This document shows positions 1 through 8,179 of a stretch of 64,000 nt of DNA, piece after piece. Numbering within the stretch: the stretch's first letter is position 1; every line of letters begins with the position of its first letter. The position numbers and the translations under genes are program-made. Under the pieces are notes generated by a model that was not told where the DNA came from, searched no databases, and saw only the letters and a list, made by a program, of their open reading frames with translations. This stretch comes from [Clostridium] viride DSM 6836 (GTDB taxonomy: Bacteria > Bacillota > Clostridia > Oscillospirales > Oscillospiraceae): the NCBI GenBank assembly GCA_000620945.1, contig JHZO01000004.1, positions 310,001-374,000 of the forward strand. The letters run 5' to 3'.

Positions 1-62
1 GTGCCAATTAGGATAATTTCTTTCCCGTCTAGCTGTAGGCGGGTAATCGGGTTGTCCGGCAT
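1..62 (-). CDS. TraB/PrgY-family protein, N-terminal fragment
   Basis: Only the first 20 or so codons are in the window; the gene runs off the left edge. The ATG at 62-60 follows a good ribosome binding site (AAAGGAG, about 7 bases upstream). The visible peptide begins MPDNPITRL and continues with LDGKEIILIGT, which is how clostridial TraB/PrgY-family membrane proteins usually start before their conserved AHVS segment. That segment lies outside the window, so the family call rests on a short stretch. Function in these bacteria is poorly defined; the enterococcal relative shuts down peptide pheromone signalling. Confidence 0.5.
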   Translation of the reverse strand, partial: MPDNPITRLQLDGKEIILIG

Positions 63-85
63 TGCGTTTGCTCCTTTGTCATCCA

Positions 86-106
86 GATGCCACAAGGGTT
101 GGCATC
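86..106. promoter_or_regulatory. 7-bp inverted repeat upstream of the TraB-like gene
   Basis: GATGCCA and TGGCATC flank a 7-base spacer in the 5' leader of the minus-strand gene at 1-62. A possible minus-strand promoter lies just beyond it (TATACT read from 126-121). The repeat could be an operator or an RNA hairpin; nothing in the sequence decides which. Confidence 0.3.
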
Positions 107-183
107 CAAGGCTTTTTCTCAGTATACCATAAATGCCATTTTTGTGTTCAATATCCAAGAAAAGTTTAAAGTTTCGAAACAAA

Positions 184-212
184 TAGCCGTCTCCTCGGTG
201 CGGAGACGGCTA
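184..212 (-). terminator. Terminator-like hairpin after the MaoC-family gene
   Basis: A perfect 11-bp stem (TAGCCGTCTCC / GGAGACGGCTA) with a 7-base loop lies 31 bases past the stop codon of the minus-strand MaoC-like gene. On that strand it is followed by a moderately T-rich stretch, so it probably ends that transcript. Confidence 0.6.
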
Positions 213-242
213 CATCTTGATGGAAGGAATCCTAGGTAAGGA

Positions 243-659
243 TCACTTAATGGCTTTCATGTAATGAATGCAGCTGAGGACCTTTTCCCCGTGTTGGTTT
301 GTCATGGTACACTCCGCCGTGGTTAGCATCTTCGCTTCGTCGAGGTGGGTAATGACATAGGTAGCGGTGATGGTATCGCCAAAAAAGACAGGTTTGATGA
401 AGCGGATGTGGTCATAGCCCCAGGCAAGCATATCGTGTCCGCTTTCGACGGCTACCTTACCGCTGACCGTGGACGCAAGGCTGAAGGTTAGACAGCCGTG
501 AACGAGACGCGATTTATACGGTTGGGAGAGGCAATAAATTTCATTCACGTGGGCGGGGAAAAAGTCTCCGATAATCCCTGCATAGAGATAGACATCACTC
601 TCAGAAAAAGTCTTCGAAAAAGTATAGCTTCTCCCGATTTCAAAATTGAGTTTTCCCAT
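243..659 (-). CDS. MaoC-like hot-dog fold dehydratase
   Basis: This 138-residue protein has the single hot-dog domain of the MaoC/(R)-specific enoyl-CoA hydratase family. The signature region is near residues 32-62, with the GDFFPAHVNE segment and then LVHGCLTFSL. Relatives hydrate trans-2-enoyl-CoA thioesters in fatty acid, polyhydroxyalkanoate or amino acid metabolism. The real substrate cannot be read from sequence. The start at 659 is chosen because it follows AGGAGG by 6 bases; the reading frame stays open further upstream but without such a site. It is transcribed alone, divergently from the spoIVF-like pair, and ends at a strong hairpin. Confidence 0.8.
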   Translation of the reverse strand: MGKLNFEIGRSYTFSKTFSESDVYLYAGIIGDFFPAHVNEIYCLSQPYKSRLVHGCLTFSLASTVSGKVAVESGHDMLAWGYDHIRFIKPVFFGDTITATYVITHLDEAKMLTTAECTMTNQHGEKVLSCIHYMKAIK

Positions 660-822
660 GATGATCCTCCTTCTCTTTCCTGCGGTTTTTTGTTCTACCC
701 TAATAATACAGCAAAAGTTGCAATAAAGAAAGGGAAAATTGGAAAAGAAAATAGGTGATATTGCACAAAAATTGGCAAAGAAAGGGTGGGGAAGGACAAG
801 GGGAACGACAAGAGAATTCGCA

Positions 823-852
823 GACATAAGTCACGGGGCTGTCCCATAAAAT
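823..852 (+). promoter_or_regulatory. Candidate sigma-E-type (mother cell) promoter
   Basis: GACATAAG (823-830), a 14-base spacer and CATAAAAT (845-852) resemble the Bacillus sigma-E pattern (roughly RTCATATT, 13-14 bases, CATACANT). It lies 39 bases before the start of the spoIVFA-like gene, whose Bacillus subtilis counterpart operon is sigma-E dependent. The -35 match is partial, so this is a suggestion only. Confidence 0.35.
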
Positions 853-890
853 GAAGAAAGTAGTTACCAATGGGATGGAGGCGGAGTAAA

Positions 891-1877
891 ATGACGGATG
901 GAAACGATCGTTTCAGGCAGTGGCAGACGGGGCCGGTCAGGCACCGGACCACAAGACGACATAGGAAAGATACTCTGACTGCGGGTGAGCGGAGGCGGTT
1001 AACCCAGCTTTTGGTTTGTTTACTCGTATTTGGAGTCGTATTTATCGGGCGGGGGGCACCCGAGGGACACCTGCGCAACTTAGGGGATACCTTAGGACAG
1101 TGGGTACATGAAAATACCGACTTTCGAGCGGCTTTTTCTAAGGTAGGGAAATCCGTTTCGGATGGCGAACCTGCGGTGCAAACCTTCGGGCTTCTTTGGT
1201 CAGAGATTTTTGGAAATCATTCGGACAAGGCGGAAGCCGAAGGAATGAGCACAACGGAAGGGGAAGGCGGGAACCTTCCCGTTGCGGAAACTAAGATACT
1301 ACCTGGTGTGGGGGAAGAAGGTCAGACGGCGGGAGAAGGGTCTACGGGACAGCAGCCAGCCGCACAGAATCCAGCCGCCGAAACCACCCCTCCCCAAACA
1401 CCGGCTTCTGAAACCAAAACACCAGCAGCCCCCACGCAGGCAAGCAGTGAAAAAACAAGTGCAACGACAAAGCTCATGGATGGAGAAGTCGTGACCCCGG
1501 TCATGGGGGTGATTACCTCTGGATTTGGCTATCGCACACACCCCATTGACGGGGAATGGAAAGAGCATGAAGGGATCGATATCATGGCGGACGAAGGCAC
1601 ACCCATCAAAGCGTTCGCCGCTGGTACCGTGGATTACGTGGGAGAAAGCCCTGCCTATGGCATGTACCTACAATTGAAGCATGACAATGGCGTCACCAGC
1701 TTTTATGCCCACTGCAGCGCACTTCTGGTGAAGAAAGGGCAGAAAGTCAAGGCGGGCGATGTGGTGGCTAAGGTAGGCTCCACGGGAAATTCCACCGGAG
1801 CACACCTCCATTTGGAGCTGAAAAAGGATGGGGTGCGGGTTGATCCGGCCTTGTATGTAAAAGTCTTAACGCAGTGA
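891..1877 (+). CDS. spoIVFA: M23-family membrane peptidase, SpoIVFA-like
   Basis: A 328-residue protein with a basic cytoplasmic N-terminus, one membrane segment around residues 45-60, a Pro/Ala/Thr-rich linker (about 140-200) and a C-terminal M23/LytM domain. The domain has GYRTHP, HEGID and HLHLEL, so metal ligands appear present, unlike in many degenerate SpoIVFA proteins. Start at 891 is chosen for the GGAG-type site just upstream. It overlaps the next gene, an M50 protease, by four bases. That pairing matches spoIVFA-spoIVFB, where SpoIVFA anchors and restrains the protease that activates pro-sigma-K in the mother cell. The family assignment is firm; the exact SpoIVFA role is inferred from context. 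Confidence 0.7.
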   Translation: MTDGNDRFRQWQTGPVRHRTTRRHRKDTLTAGERRRLTQLLVCLLVFGVVFIGRGAPEGHLRNLGDTLGQWVHENTDFRAAFSKVGKSVSDGEPAVQTFGLLWSEIFGNHSDKAEAEGMSTTEGEGGNLPVAETKILPGVGEEGQTAGEGSTGQQPAAQNPAAETTPPQTPASETKTPAAPTQASSEKTSATTKLMDGEVVTPVMGVITSGFGYRTHPIDGEWKEHEGIDIMADEGTPIKAFAAGTVDYVGESPAYGMYLQLKHDNGVTSFYAHCSALLVKKGQKVKAGDVVAKVGSTGNSTGAHLHLELKKDGVRVDPALYVKVLTQ

Positions 1878-2473
1878 GGAAGGGCGTGGAGCTTCACGTC
1901 AGCGGAGGATTTTGTCTTTTGTTGGCGCTCTTACTGTTTCTAGATGAGGATAACCTGGTTCCTTGGGCTCTTTTTGCCTGCTTTCTTCATGAGATGGGGC
2001 ATTGTATGGCCATCCGCTATGTGGGGGGGCGTGTTTCCTCGCTCCACCTTTCCGTGGTTGGCGCAGAGATCATACCCGAGCGGCATCGCATGTTTTCCTA
2101 TCGGGAAGAATTCATCATTGCGGCAGCGGGGCCGGCCGTGAGTATTCTCGTTGCACTTGCCAGTTCCCTTGCTGCTCGCGCTCCGTGGCCGGGCCAGGAG
2201 CGTATGCTTCTTTTTGCCGGTCTGAATTTGGCGGCCGGTATCTTTAATCTCTTGCCGCTTGGACCTCTGGATGGGGGAAGAATGCTTCGGATTGCTCTCT
2301 TGCGGGCCAACCGCATGTGGGAGGTGGAGCAGTTCTATCAGAAAATGACGCTGGTTCTAAGCTTAGGCTTGATCTCACTGGGGGTCAGTCATCTCCTTCA
2401 CTCTGGTGGGAATCCAACGCTGTTTTTGAGTGGTTTGTGGCTGCTTTCCACAGCAAAGCACGAAAATGCATAA
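1874..2473 (+). CDS. spoIVFB: Site-2 (M50) intramembrane protease, SpoIVFB-like
   Basis: This is a polytopic membrane metalloprotease of about 199 residues. It carries the zinc motif HEMGH near residue 39 and the second conserved motif NLLPLGPLDGGR near residue 125 that supplies the third ligand. Small M50 enzymes next to an M23 membrane protein are typically SpoIVFB, which cleaves pro-sigma-K at the forespore membrane. The start may be GTG 1874 or GTG 1886; neither has ideal spacing from AGGAAGG at 1877. It is followed by rplS rather than rplU-rpmA as in Bacillus. Confidence 0.75.
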   Translation: MRKGVELHVSGGFCLLLALLLFLDEDNLVPWALFACFLHEMGHCMAIRYVGGRVSSLHLSVVGAEIIPERHRMFSYREEFIIAAAGPAVSILVALASSLAARAPWPGQERMLLFAGLNLAAGIFNLLPLGPLDGGRMLRIALLRANRMWEVEQFYQKMTLVLSLGLISLGVSHLLHSGGNPTLFLSGLWLLSTAKHENA

Positions 2474-2480
2474 AAATGGC

Positions 2481-2509
2481 TTGCAAATTGTTCTCCAATA
2501 TGCTAATAT
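2481..2509 (+). promoter_or_regulatory. Housekeeping promoter of rplS
   Basis: TTGCAA (2481-2486), a 17-base spacer and TAATAT (2504-2509) make a near-consensus vegetative promoter about 95 bases upstream of the L19 start codon. Confidence 0.7.
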
Positions 2510-2515
2510 AGCTCG

Positions 2516-2604
2516 TAATGCTTCAAAAAGGGTGGTCCTCTGCGGTTGTGCAGCAGCACGGAATATGGCCGGAACGAACGCCTGTATATTAGGAGGAAAC
2601 AAGC
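2516..2604 (+). promoter_or_regulatory. Untranslated leader of rplS, possible L19 autoregulatory leader
   Basis: About 90 transcribed bases lie between the promoter and rplS. They contain a short CTGC/GCAG hairpin near 2540-2556 and end in AGGAGG. Firmicute L19 genes often carry a leader bound by L19 itself. I could not match the consensus structure by eye, so the regulatory role is inferred only. Confidence 0.3.
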
Positions 2605-2946
2605 ATGGATTTAATGAAAACCTTTAGCGACAAGCATCTGAAGGCAGAAGTCCCTTCCGTCAGCGTCGGTGATACCGTTCGTGTACACCTGAAGGTCAAG
2701 GAAGGCAACCGCGAGCGTATTCAGGTGTTCGAAGGAACCGTCATTGCGAAAAAGCATGGTGGCATCGCCGAAACCTTTACCGTCCGCCGTGTATCTTACG
2801 GTGTTGGCGTGGAAAAGGTATTCCCCCTGCACTCCCCCATCATTGAGAAGGTGGAGACGGTTCGCCGCGGCAAGGTTCGCCGTGCAAAGCTCTACTATCT
2901 GCGTGATCGCGTGGGTAAGAGCGCAAAGGTCAAGGAAAAGCTGTAA
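2605..2946 (+). CDS. rplS: 50S ribosomal protein L19
   Basis: A 113-residue protein, full length for L19, with typical blocks: [11 protein letters not shown] near residue 22, [13 protein letters not shown] near 39 and the C-terminal [13 protein letters not shown] segment. L19 sits at the 30S-50S interface. The ATG follows AGGAGG by 8 bases. The gene has its own promoter and ends at a strong terminator, so it is a single-gene unit. Confidence 0.97.
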   Translation: MDLMKTFSDKHLKAEVPSVSVGDTVRVHLKVKEGNRERIQVFEGTVIAKKHGGIAETFTVRRVSYGVGVEKVFPLHSPIIEKVETVRRGKVRRAKLYYLRDRVGKSAKVKEKL

Positions 2947-2964
2947 GTTTTTTACTTCGCTGTC

Positions 2965-2998
2965 AAAGCGTTGCCGAATTCGTTCGGCAACGCTTTTT
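2965..2998 (+). terminator. Rho-independent terminator of rplS
   Basis: A perfect 14-bp stem starting AAAGCGTTGCC, closed by a TTCG tetraloop, runs directly into five T residues. Confidence 0.92.
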
Positions 2999-3097
2999 CC
3001 ATAGGAACGAGTGCAAAGAAGGACATTTTTTTGCTTTCCCCTTTTCACAAAGGCGGAATCCGTGTATAATATTTTGATATGTATGGAGGTGTGGCTT

Positions 3098-3982
3098 TTG
3101 AATATACAGTGGTATCCGGGACACATGACCAAAACAAGACGGCAAATTGCCGCCGATTTAAAGCTGGTCGATGTGGTTGCCGAGATTATTGATGCACGCA
3201 TCCCCATTGCAAGCCGAAATCCCGACATTGATGACCTGGTCGCTGGGAAGCCCCGTATTGTGGTGCTAAACCGTGCGGATCAGGCGGACCCTGCCGGAAA
3301 CCGCCTTTGGGCGGACTATTTTCGAGCACGTGGGTATGTTGTCATGGAAAGTGATGCGAAATCGGGTGCTGGAGTGGCACGCTTCACCGATCATGTGCAG
3401 GAGGCCTTGCGGGAAAAGATTGCTCAGTGGCGGGCAAAAGGCCAAGTGGGACGGCCAGTTCGAGCAATGATTGTGGGGGTTCCCAACGTGGGAAAGTCCA
3501 CCTTTATCAATAAAATTGCCAAACGAAAATCGGCAAAAACCTCCGACCGCCCGGGCGTCACCCGCGGAAAGCAATGGGTTAGCGTCACCCAGGGCTTTGA
3601 ATTGTTGGATACGCCGGGCATCCTTTGGCCGAAGTTTGAGGATGAGAGAATCGGCATGTACCTGGCCTTTACGGGAGCGGTGCGTGATGCGATCATCGAC
3701 ACGGAAACCTTGGCCTCCCATCTCATGGAGCTGCTTCGAGATCGCAATCCGGCGGCCTTAGCAGAACGGTATAAAATTTCTGTGTCGGAAGAGATGACGG
3801 GATGGGAGCTCTTAGAAAGTGCCGCAAGGAAGAGAGGCTTTCTCATTTCCGGCGGGGAGGTTGACTTGGAGCGGATGTCGAGCATCCTGTTGGACGAGTT
3901 CCGCGCTGGAAAGTTAGGGCGCGTTACCTTAGAACTTCCGGAGGATTTGGAGAGAAAGGCGGGCGGCGATGGAACGGCCTGA
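3098..3982 (+). CDS. rbgA: Ribosome biogenesis GTPase RbgA (YlqF)
   Basis: A 294-residue circularly permuted GTPase that matures the 50S subunit. Motif order shows the permutation: G4 (LNRAD, near residue 60) and G5-like SDAKSG (near 88) precede G1 (GVPNVGKST, near 127) and G3 (DTPG, near 172). The N-terminus IQWYPGHM is family-typical. TTG 3098 is chosen because GGAGGT ends 7 bases upstream and the protein then starts exactly where RbgA proteins do; the open frame extends further upstream without support. A -10 TATAAT is at 3065-3070. It overlaps rnhB by 14 bases. Confidence 0.93.
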   Translation: MNIQWYPGHMTKTRRQIAADLKLVDVVAEIIDARIPIASRNPDIDDLVAGKPRIVVLNRADQADPAGNRLWADYFRARGYVVMESDAKSGAGVARFTDHVQEALREKIAQWRAKGQVGRPVRAMIVGVPNVGKSTFINKIAKRKSAKTSDRPGVTRGKQWVSVTQGFELLDTPGILWPKFEDERIGMYLAFTGAVRDAIIDTETLASHLMELLRDRNPAALAERYKISVSEEMTGWELLESAARKRGFLISGGEVDLERMSSILLDEFRAGKLGRVTLELPEDLERKAGGDGTA

Positions 3983-4571
3983 TCTTTGGCTCATCGAGCA
4001 GGAAGTCCGGGAACAAGGCCATCGGGATATCTGTGGGGTTGACGAAGCCGGGGCGGGGCCTTTGGCGGGACGGGTCTACGCAGCCGCTGTTATACTACCT
4101 CACGGATTGGTACTGCCCCATTTGAATGACTCCAAAAAAGTTACCGAGAAACGAAGAGACCTTCTGTACGATTTGATTCTCGAACACGCCGTTGCATGGG
4201 CGGTCTGTTGGGCCGATGAGCGGGAAGTGGACGAGCTCAATATATTGCATGCTCGCATGCTTGCCATGGAACGCTCCATCAAGGCCCTGACCATCAAGGC
4301 CCCCTTTGCTCTCATTGACGGGAACAAAAACATCGGAATTACCGCACAGAACCAAACGGTGGTGAAGGGGGATGAAAAGAGCGCCTCGATTGCGGCAGCC
4401 TCCATCCTTGCCAAGGTGAGCCGGGATCGATACATGCTAGAGATGGCTAAGCTCTATCCCAACTATGCCTTTGACCAACACAAAGGGTATCCGACCAAGC
4501 TTCATTATGAGCGACTGCGAGAGTATGGGCCCTGCCCCATTCATCGCCGTAGTTTTTTGAAAAACGTATGA
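3969..4571 (+). CDS. rnhB: Ribonuclease HII
   Basis: RNase HII removes RNA primers and single misincorporated ribonucleotides from DNA. The 200-residue protein keeps the acidic metal-binding pattern: the Asp and Glu of GVDEAG near residue 24, the Asp of FALIDGNK near 115, and a later Asp in SRDRYML. The normally invariant GRG motif reads GAG here (GVDEAGAGPLAG), so the Arg thought to help sense the ribonucleotide is Ala. It lies in an rbgA-rnhB-yraN overlap series, as in many Firmicutes. Confidence 0.93.
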   Translation: MERPDLWLIEQEVREQGHRDICGVDEAGAGPLAGRVYAAAVILPHGLVLPHLNDSKKVTEKRRDLLYDLILEHAVAWAVCWADEREVDELNILHARMLAMERSIKALTIKAPFALIDGNKNIGITAQNQTVVKGDEKSASIAAASILAKVSRDRYMLEMAKLYPNYAFDQHKGYPTKLHYERLREYGPCPIHRRSFLKNV

Positions 4572-4936
4572 GCGGGGAATCTTCTTACGATCTTGGCCTT
4601 TGGGGTGAAGCCCAGGTCGCCCTTTACTTACAGGACCGGGGGCATCAGATTGTAGATCGTCGGTGGCGTTGTCGCTTTGGCGAATTGGATCTGGTTACGG
4701 AGGATGGGAACTACCTTTGCTTTGTCGAAGTGAAGCTCCGAAAAAACAAGGAGCAAGTTCCGGCTCACGCCTTTGTGACACCCTCGAAACAAAGAAAACT
4801 TCGTCTGACGGCAGAACTGTACCTAAGCCAATACCCCACGAACTTGCAGCCACGACTGGATATTGCAGAGGTTTATGCGCCAAAAGGTAGGAAAACACAG
4901 ACCCCAACCATCATATACTGGGAAAATGCCTTTTAG
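4568..4936 (+). CDS. UPF0102 protein YraN
   Basis: A 122-residue protein of the YraN/UPF0102 family, with a restriction-endonuclease-like fold. Visible signatures are LGLWGEAQVALYL near the N-terminus, FGELDLV near residue 37 and CFVEVKLR near 51, the latter two holding the conserved acidic and Lys residues of the nuclease core. The cellular role is not settled. ATG 4568 overlaps the rnhB stop (ATGA), and the rnhB-yraN order is widespread. Confidence 0.85.
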   Translation: MSGESSYDLGLWGEAQVALYLQDRGHQIVDRRWRCRFGELDLVTEDGNYLCFVEVKLRKNKEQVPAHAFVTPSKQRKLRLTAELYLSQYPTNLQPRLDIAEVYAPKGRKTQTPTIIYWENAF

Positions 4937-4949
4937 GGAGGGGTTCCAC

Positions 4950-5894
4950 ATGAACGTGTTTGACGCGCATTGCGACACCATATCAAAGAGTTTTCGCGAT
5001 CAACGATCCCTGTTGCGGGAAAACCCGGATGGACACTGGGACATGAAGCGGATGCGATCGTTTTCCCACTATGCACAGTTTTTTGCCATCTTTCACGATG
5101 CCAAGGGTTGCTCGCAACAAGAACTCCATGAAATATTTCAGGCACAGTATCATTTCTTTTGTCAAGAGATCAATCTTTATTCGGATTCCATCAGCTTTTG
5201 TCGCACGGTGGAACACGCGAAAAGCGCCTTTGAAAATGACAAGGTGGCCGCCTTTCTCTCTGTAGAAGGCGCCGATCTGCTGGGCTGTTCCTTAGCGGGT
5301 TTAGAAAAGGCGTATCACTTGGGCGTTCGTGCCGTGAATCTGACCTGGAATCGAGCCAATGCCCTGTCGGGTTCGGCAGTGGAGGAGAGCGATCGGGGAC
5401 TTTCGGATTTGGGAAAGTGCTATGTGCAATGCATGCAGGAACTGGGTATGCTGGTGGATGTCTCCCATCTGTCCGAGCCTGGGTTCTGGGATGTCATCAC
5501 ACTGGCCCAACAGCCCATTATGGCGAGCCATTCCAATTCGCAAAGCATTTGCAAGCATCCGCGGAACTTAACGGATGAGCAATTTACCGCTCTCATCAAA
5601 AATAACGGGGTGGCGGGGCTGAACTGTTACGCGGATTTCCTGGGAGAAAGCCCCGATTTTGATAGCATTTTGCGGCACCTTGAGCATTTTTGGGCATTGG
5701 GTGGCGAAAATCATCTTTGTCTTGGTTGCGATTGGGATGGATGCGACAAGCTTCCTCAAGGGATGGAGGATGGTCTGGGAGGCTTGGCCAGGCTTTATGA
5801 GTATTTATTGCAAAAAAATGTGGATAATCTTATCATTGATAAATTATATTATAAAAACTTAGCGAGGGTTGTGAAACAAGTATGTATTATGTAA
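4950..5894 (+). CDS. Membrane dipeptidase, peptidase family M19
   Basis: A 314-residue zinc dipeptidase of the renal dipeptidase family. Key segments: HCDT at the N-terminus (His-x-Asp metal ligands), VEGAD near residue 105 (bridging Glu), VDVSHLS near 170 and ASHSNS near 192. Bacterial members hydrolyse dipeptides, including some with D-residues. Start 4950 follows AGGGAGG. No signal peptide is visible, so it is probably cytoplasmic. It overlaps thrC by 13 bases. The last 25 codons are noticeably AT-rich. Confidence 0.9.
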   Translation: MNVFDAHCDTISKSFRDQRSLLRENPDGHWDMKRMRSFSHYAQFFAIFHDAKGCSQQELHEIFQAQYHFFCQEINLYSDSISFCRTVEHAKSAFENDKVAAFLSVEGADLLGCSLAGLEKAYHLGVRAVNLTWNRANALSGSAVEESDRGLSDLGKCYVQCMQELGMLVDVSHLSEPGFWDVITLAQQPIMASHSNSQSICKHPRNLTDEQFTALIKNNGVAGLNCYADFLGESPDFDSILRHLEHFWALGGENHLCLGCDWDGCDKLPQGMEDGLGGLARLYEYLLQKNVDNLIIDKLYYKNLARVVKQVCIM

Positions 5895-7369
5895 GCACAC
5901 GAGATAAAAGCAAAGCGTTGACGGCCGCGGAAGCCATCGCACAAGGTCTTGCCCGGGATGGTGGCCTGTTAACCCCGGAGCAGCTGCCCATGCTTCCCAA
6001 AGGAGCCCTGAAGGAACTTCAGAAGATGAGCTATCAGGACCGCGCCGTTTACGTGATGAATCTGTTCTTGAACGGGTTTTCCAAGAATGAGTTGGAGGAT
6101 TTTGCGGGCAAGGCGTACAACGAGGACAAGTTTGACGATGCCAGAATCGCACCCGTTCGCAAGGTGGACGAGGCAACCCATTGCTTGGAGCTCTGGCACG
6201 GCCCAACTTCGGCCTTCAAAGACATGGCGCTTCAAATGCTGCCACACCTTCTTTCCGCCTCCCTCGTGAAAACGGAGGAAGAGAAGACGGTTTGCATTCT
6301 CGTTGCCACCTCGGGCGACACGGGAAAGGCTGCGCTGGAGGGTTTCCGCGATGTGGAGAAGACCAAGATTCTGGTCTTCTATCCCAAAGACGGGGTTTCG
6401 GACATCCAGGGTCTCCAGATGAAGACGCAAGAGGGCGAGAACGTCGCCGTTTGCGCCGTGTATGGAAACTTTGACGATGCACAATCTGGGGTAAAGCGCC
6501 TGTTTTCCGACGAAGGTCTTCGTGCGGACTTGGAGCAGCGCGGTTATTTCCTTTCCTCTGCCAATTCCATTAACTGGGGTAGAGTTTTGCCGCAGCTGGT
6601 GTACTATATTTCGGCTTATGCAGATTTACTGCAAAACGGCGACATTGCGGAAGGGGAGCTGGTCAACGTCTGTGTTCCCACCGGCAACTTTGGCAATATT
6701 TTGGCTGCCTACTATGCCAAGCAGATGGGCCTTCCCTTGGGCAAGCTACTGTGCGCCTCCAACAGCAATAATGTCTTAACGGACTTCATTCGGACGGGAG
6801 TGTATGACCGGAACCGCACCTTCTATACCACCATGTCTCCCTCTATGGACATCCTCATTTCCTCCAATTTGGAACGGCTCCTCTTTGCTCTGTCGGAGCA
6901 GGACGATGCCTTGGTGCGCAGCTACATGGATCGCTTATCCAAGGAAGGAAACTATGAAATTCGGGAGGACTTAAAGGCGAAGCTGCAAACCGAGTTTTAC
7001 GCTGGATTCTGCGACGATACCCAGACCCAGCAGGTCATTGCAGCTATGTGGGAGAAGCATGGCTACCTCATTGATCCTCACACCGCAGTTGCCTTTGATG
7101 TGCTGGAACAGTATCGCAAGGAAACAGGCGATGCTGCGAAAACCATCGTCGTATCCACCGCAAGCCCCTTTAAGTTCTGCGATAATGTGCTAGGTGCCCT
7201 GGGACAAAACGAGCTGCGTGAGGGCGTTGCCATTTTGGATCAGCTGAGCGAAACCACCGGACTGGCCGCTCCTGCCCCACTGGCTGGCCTGAAAGAGAAA
7301 ACCGTCCGCTTTACCGATTGTGTCGATAAGGCCAATATGCTGGATGTCGTGTTGGAAACGCTAAAGTAA
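5882..7369 (+). CDS. thrC: Threonine synthase
   Basis: A 495-residue PLP enzyme converting O-phosphohomoserine to threonine. It belongs to the longer threonine synthase class, with the YVSTRD N-terminus, the PLP lysine in SAFKDMALQ near residue 113, the ATSGDTGKAAL substrate/phosphate loop near 143 and PTGNFGN near 260. No homoserine dehydrogenase or kinase gene is adjacent. No T-box or other leader is possible because the gene overlaps the upstream dipeptidase gene, so expression is coupled to it. Confidence 0.95.
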   Translation: MYYVSTRDKSKALTAAEAIAQGLARDGGLLTPEQLPMLPKGALKELQKMSYQDRAVYVMNLFLNGFSKNELEDFAGKAYNEDKFDDARIAPVRKVDEATHCLELWHGPTSAFKDMALQMLPHLLSASLVKTEEEKTVCILVATSGDTGKAALEGFRDVEKTKILVFYPKDGVSDIQGLQMKTQEGENVAVCAVYGNFDDAQSGVKRLFSDEGLRADLEQRGYFLSSANSINWGRVLPQLVYYISAYADLLQNGDIAEGELVNVCVPTGNFGNILAAYYAKQMGLPLGKLLCASNSNNVLTDFIRTGVYDRNRTFYTTMSPSMDILISSNLERLLFALSEQDDALVRSYMDRLSKEGNYEIREDLKAKLQTEFYAGFCDDTQTQQVIAAMWEKHGYLIDPHTAVAFDVLEQYRKETGDAAKTIVVSTASPFKFCDNVLGALGQNELREGVAILDQLSETTGLAAPAPLAGLKEKTVRFTDCVDKANMLDVVLETLK

Positions 7370-7383
7370 GTTGAGGTGAGAGT

Positions 7384-8070
7384 GTGGCGCTATATGCAAT
7401 CGGCGACCCGCATCTATCACTGGGCAGCAGCAAACCGATGGATGTTTTTGGCGGAGCTTGGACCGGATACGTGGAAAAACTAAAAAAGGGCTTTGAAGGC
7501 ATTGGGCAGGAAGACACGGTGGTACTCTGTGGAGACATCTCCTGGGGCATGAGCCTTGCCGAGTCGAAAGAAGACTTTGCGTTTCTGAATGCTTTGCCGG
7601 GACAGAAGATTATTCTCAAAGGCAACCATGATTACTGGTGGGCAACCGCCAGTAAAATGGAGCGGTTTTTTGAGGAGAATGGCTTTTCTTCCTTTCGTAT
7701 TTTGCACAATAACTGCCATGCTTACGGGGAGTTTGCCTTGTGCGGAACCCGAGGCTGGTTTTTCGAAGAGGATATGAAGGCACAGAATCAAAAGGTTTTT
7801 AATCGGGAACTTCTTCGCCTGGAAACTTCCCTCAAAGCGGCGGGGGAGCGAGAGATTCTCTGCTTTCTTCACTATCCACCTTGCTACCAAGGGTACCGCT
7901 GTGAACCCATCCTGGCGCTTTTAGAAGCGTATGGGGTTTCCCGTTGCTATTACGGTCATTTGCATGGTGCCAGCACTCGGCTTGCGCTGCAAGGAAAGCA
8001 AAATGGTGTGGACTATCGACTGATTTCTGCCGACTATGTCAATTTTCGACCAGAAAAAATATGCGATTAA
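7384..8070 (+). CDS. Calcineurin-like metallophosphoesterase
   Basis: A 228-residue phosphoesterase with the dimetal motif series in order: GDPHLS (residue 7), GDISW (near 50), KGNHDYWW (near 79), a His in FLHYPP (near 161) and GHLHG (near 190). The substrate is unknown. GTG 7384 lies 14 bases after thrC behind a GAGGTGAG site, so the two are likely cotranscribed. Its 3' flank and the gap to tig are AT-rich. Confidence 0.88.
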   Translation: MALYAIGDPHLSLGSSKPMDVFGGAWTGYVEKLKKGFEGIGQEDTVVLCGDISWGMSLAESKEDFAFLNALPGQKIILKGNHDYWWATASKMERFFEENGFSSFRILHNNCHAYGEFALCGTRGWFFEEDMKAQNQKVFNRELLRLETSLKAAGEREILCFLHYPPCYQGYRCEPILALLEAYGVSRCYYGHLHGASTRLALQGKQNGVDYRLISADYVNFRPEKICD

Positions 8071-8179
8071 AGCAAAAAACATATGGAAATTTAAAAGCAT
8101 ATCTGATAGAATGTCTAGGATATTGCATTATGATGCCTTTTTGCGACTGTCAGAAGGGTGTTAACAGGAGGAAAAGGAA

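Noticed and set aside
5882-5900. T-box or amino-acid leader for thrC
   Set aside because: The start lies inside the preceding dipeptidase gene, leaving no room for a leader.
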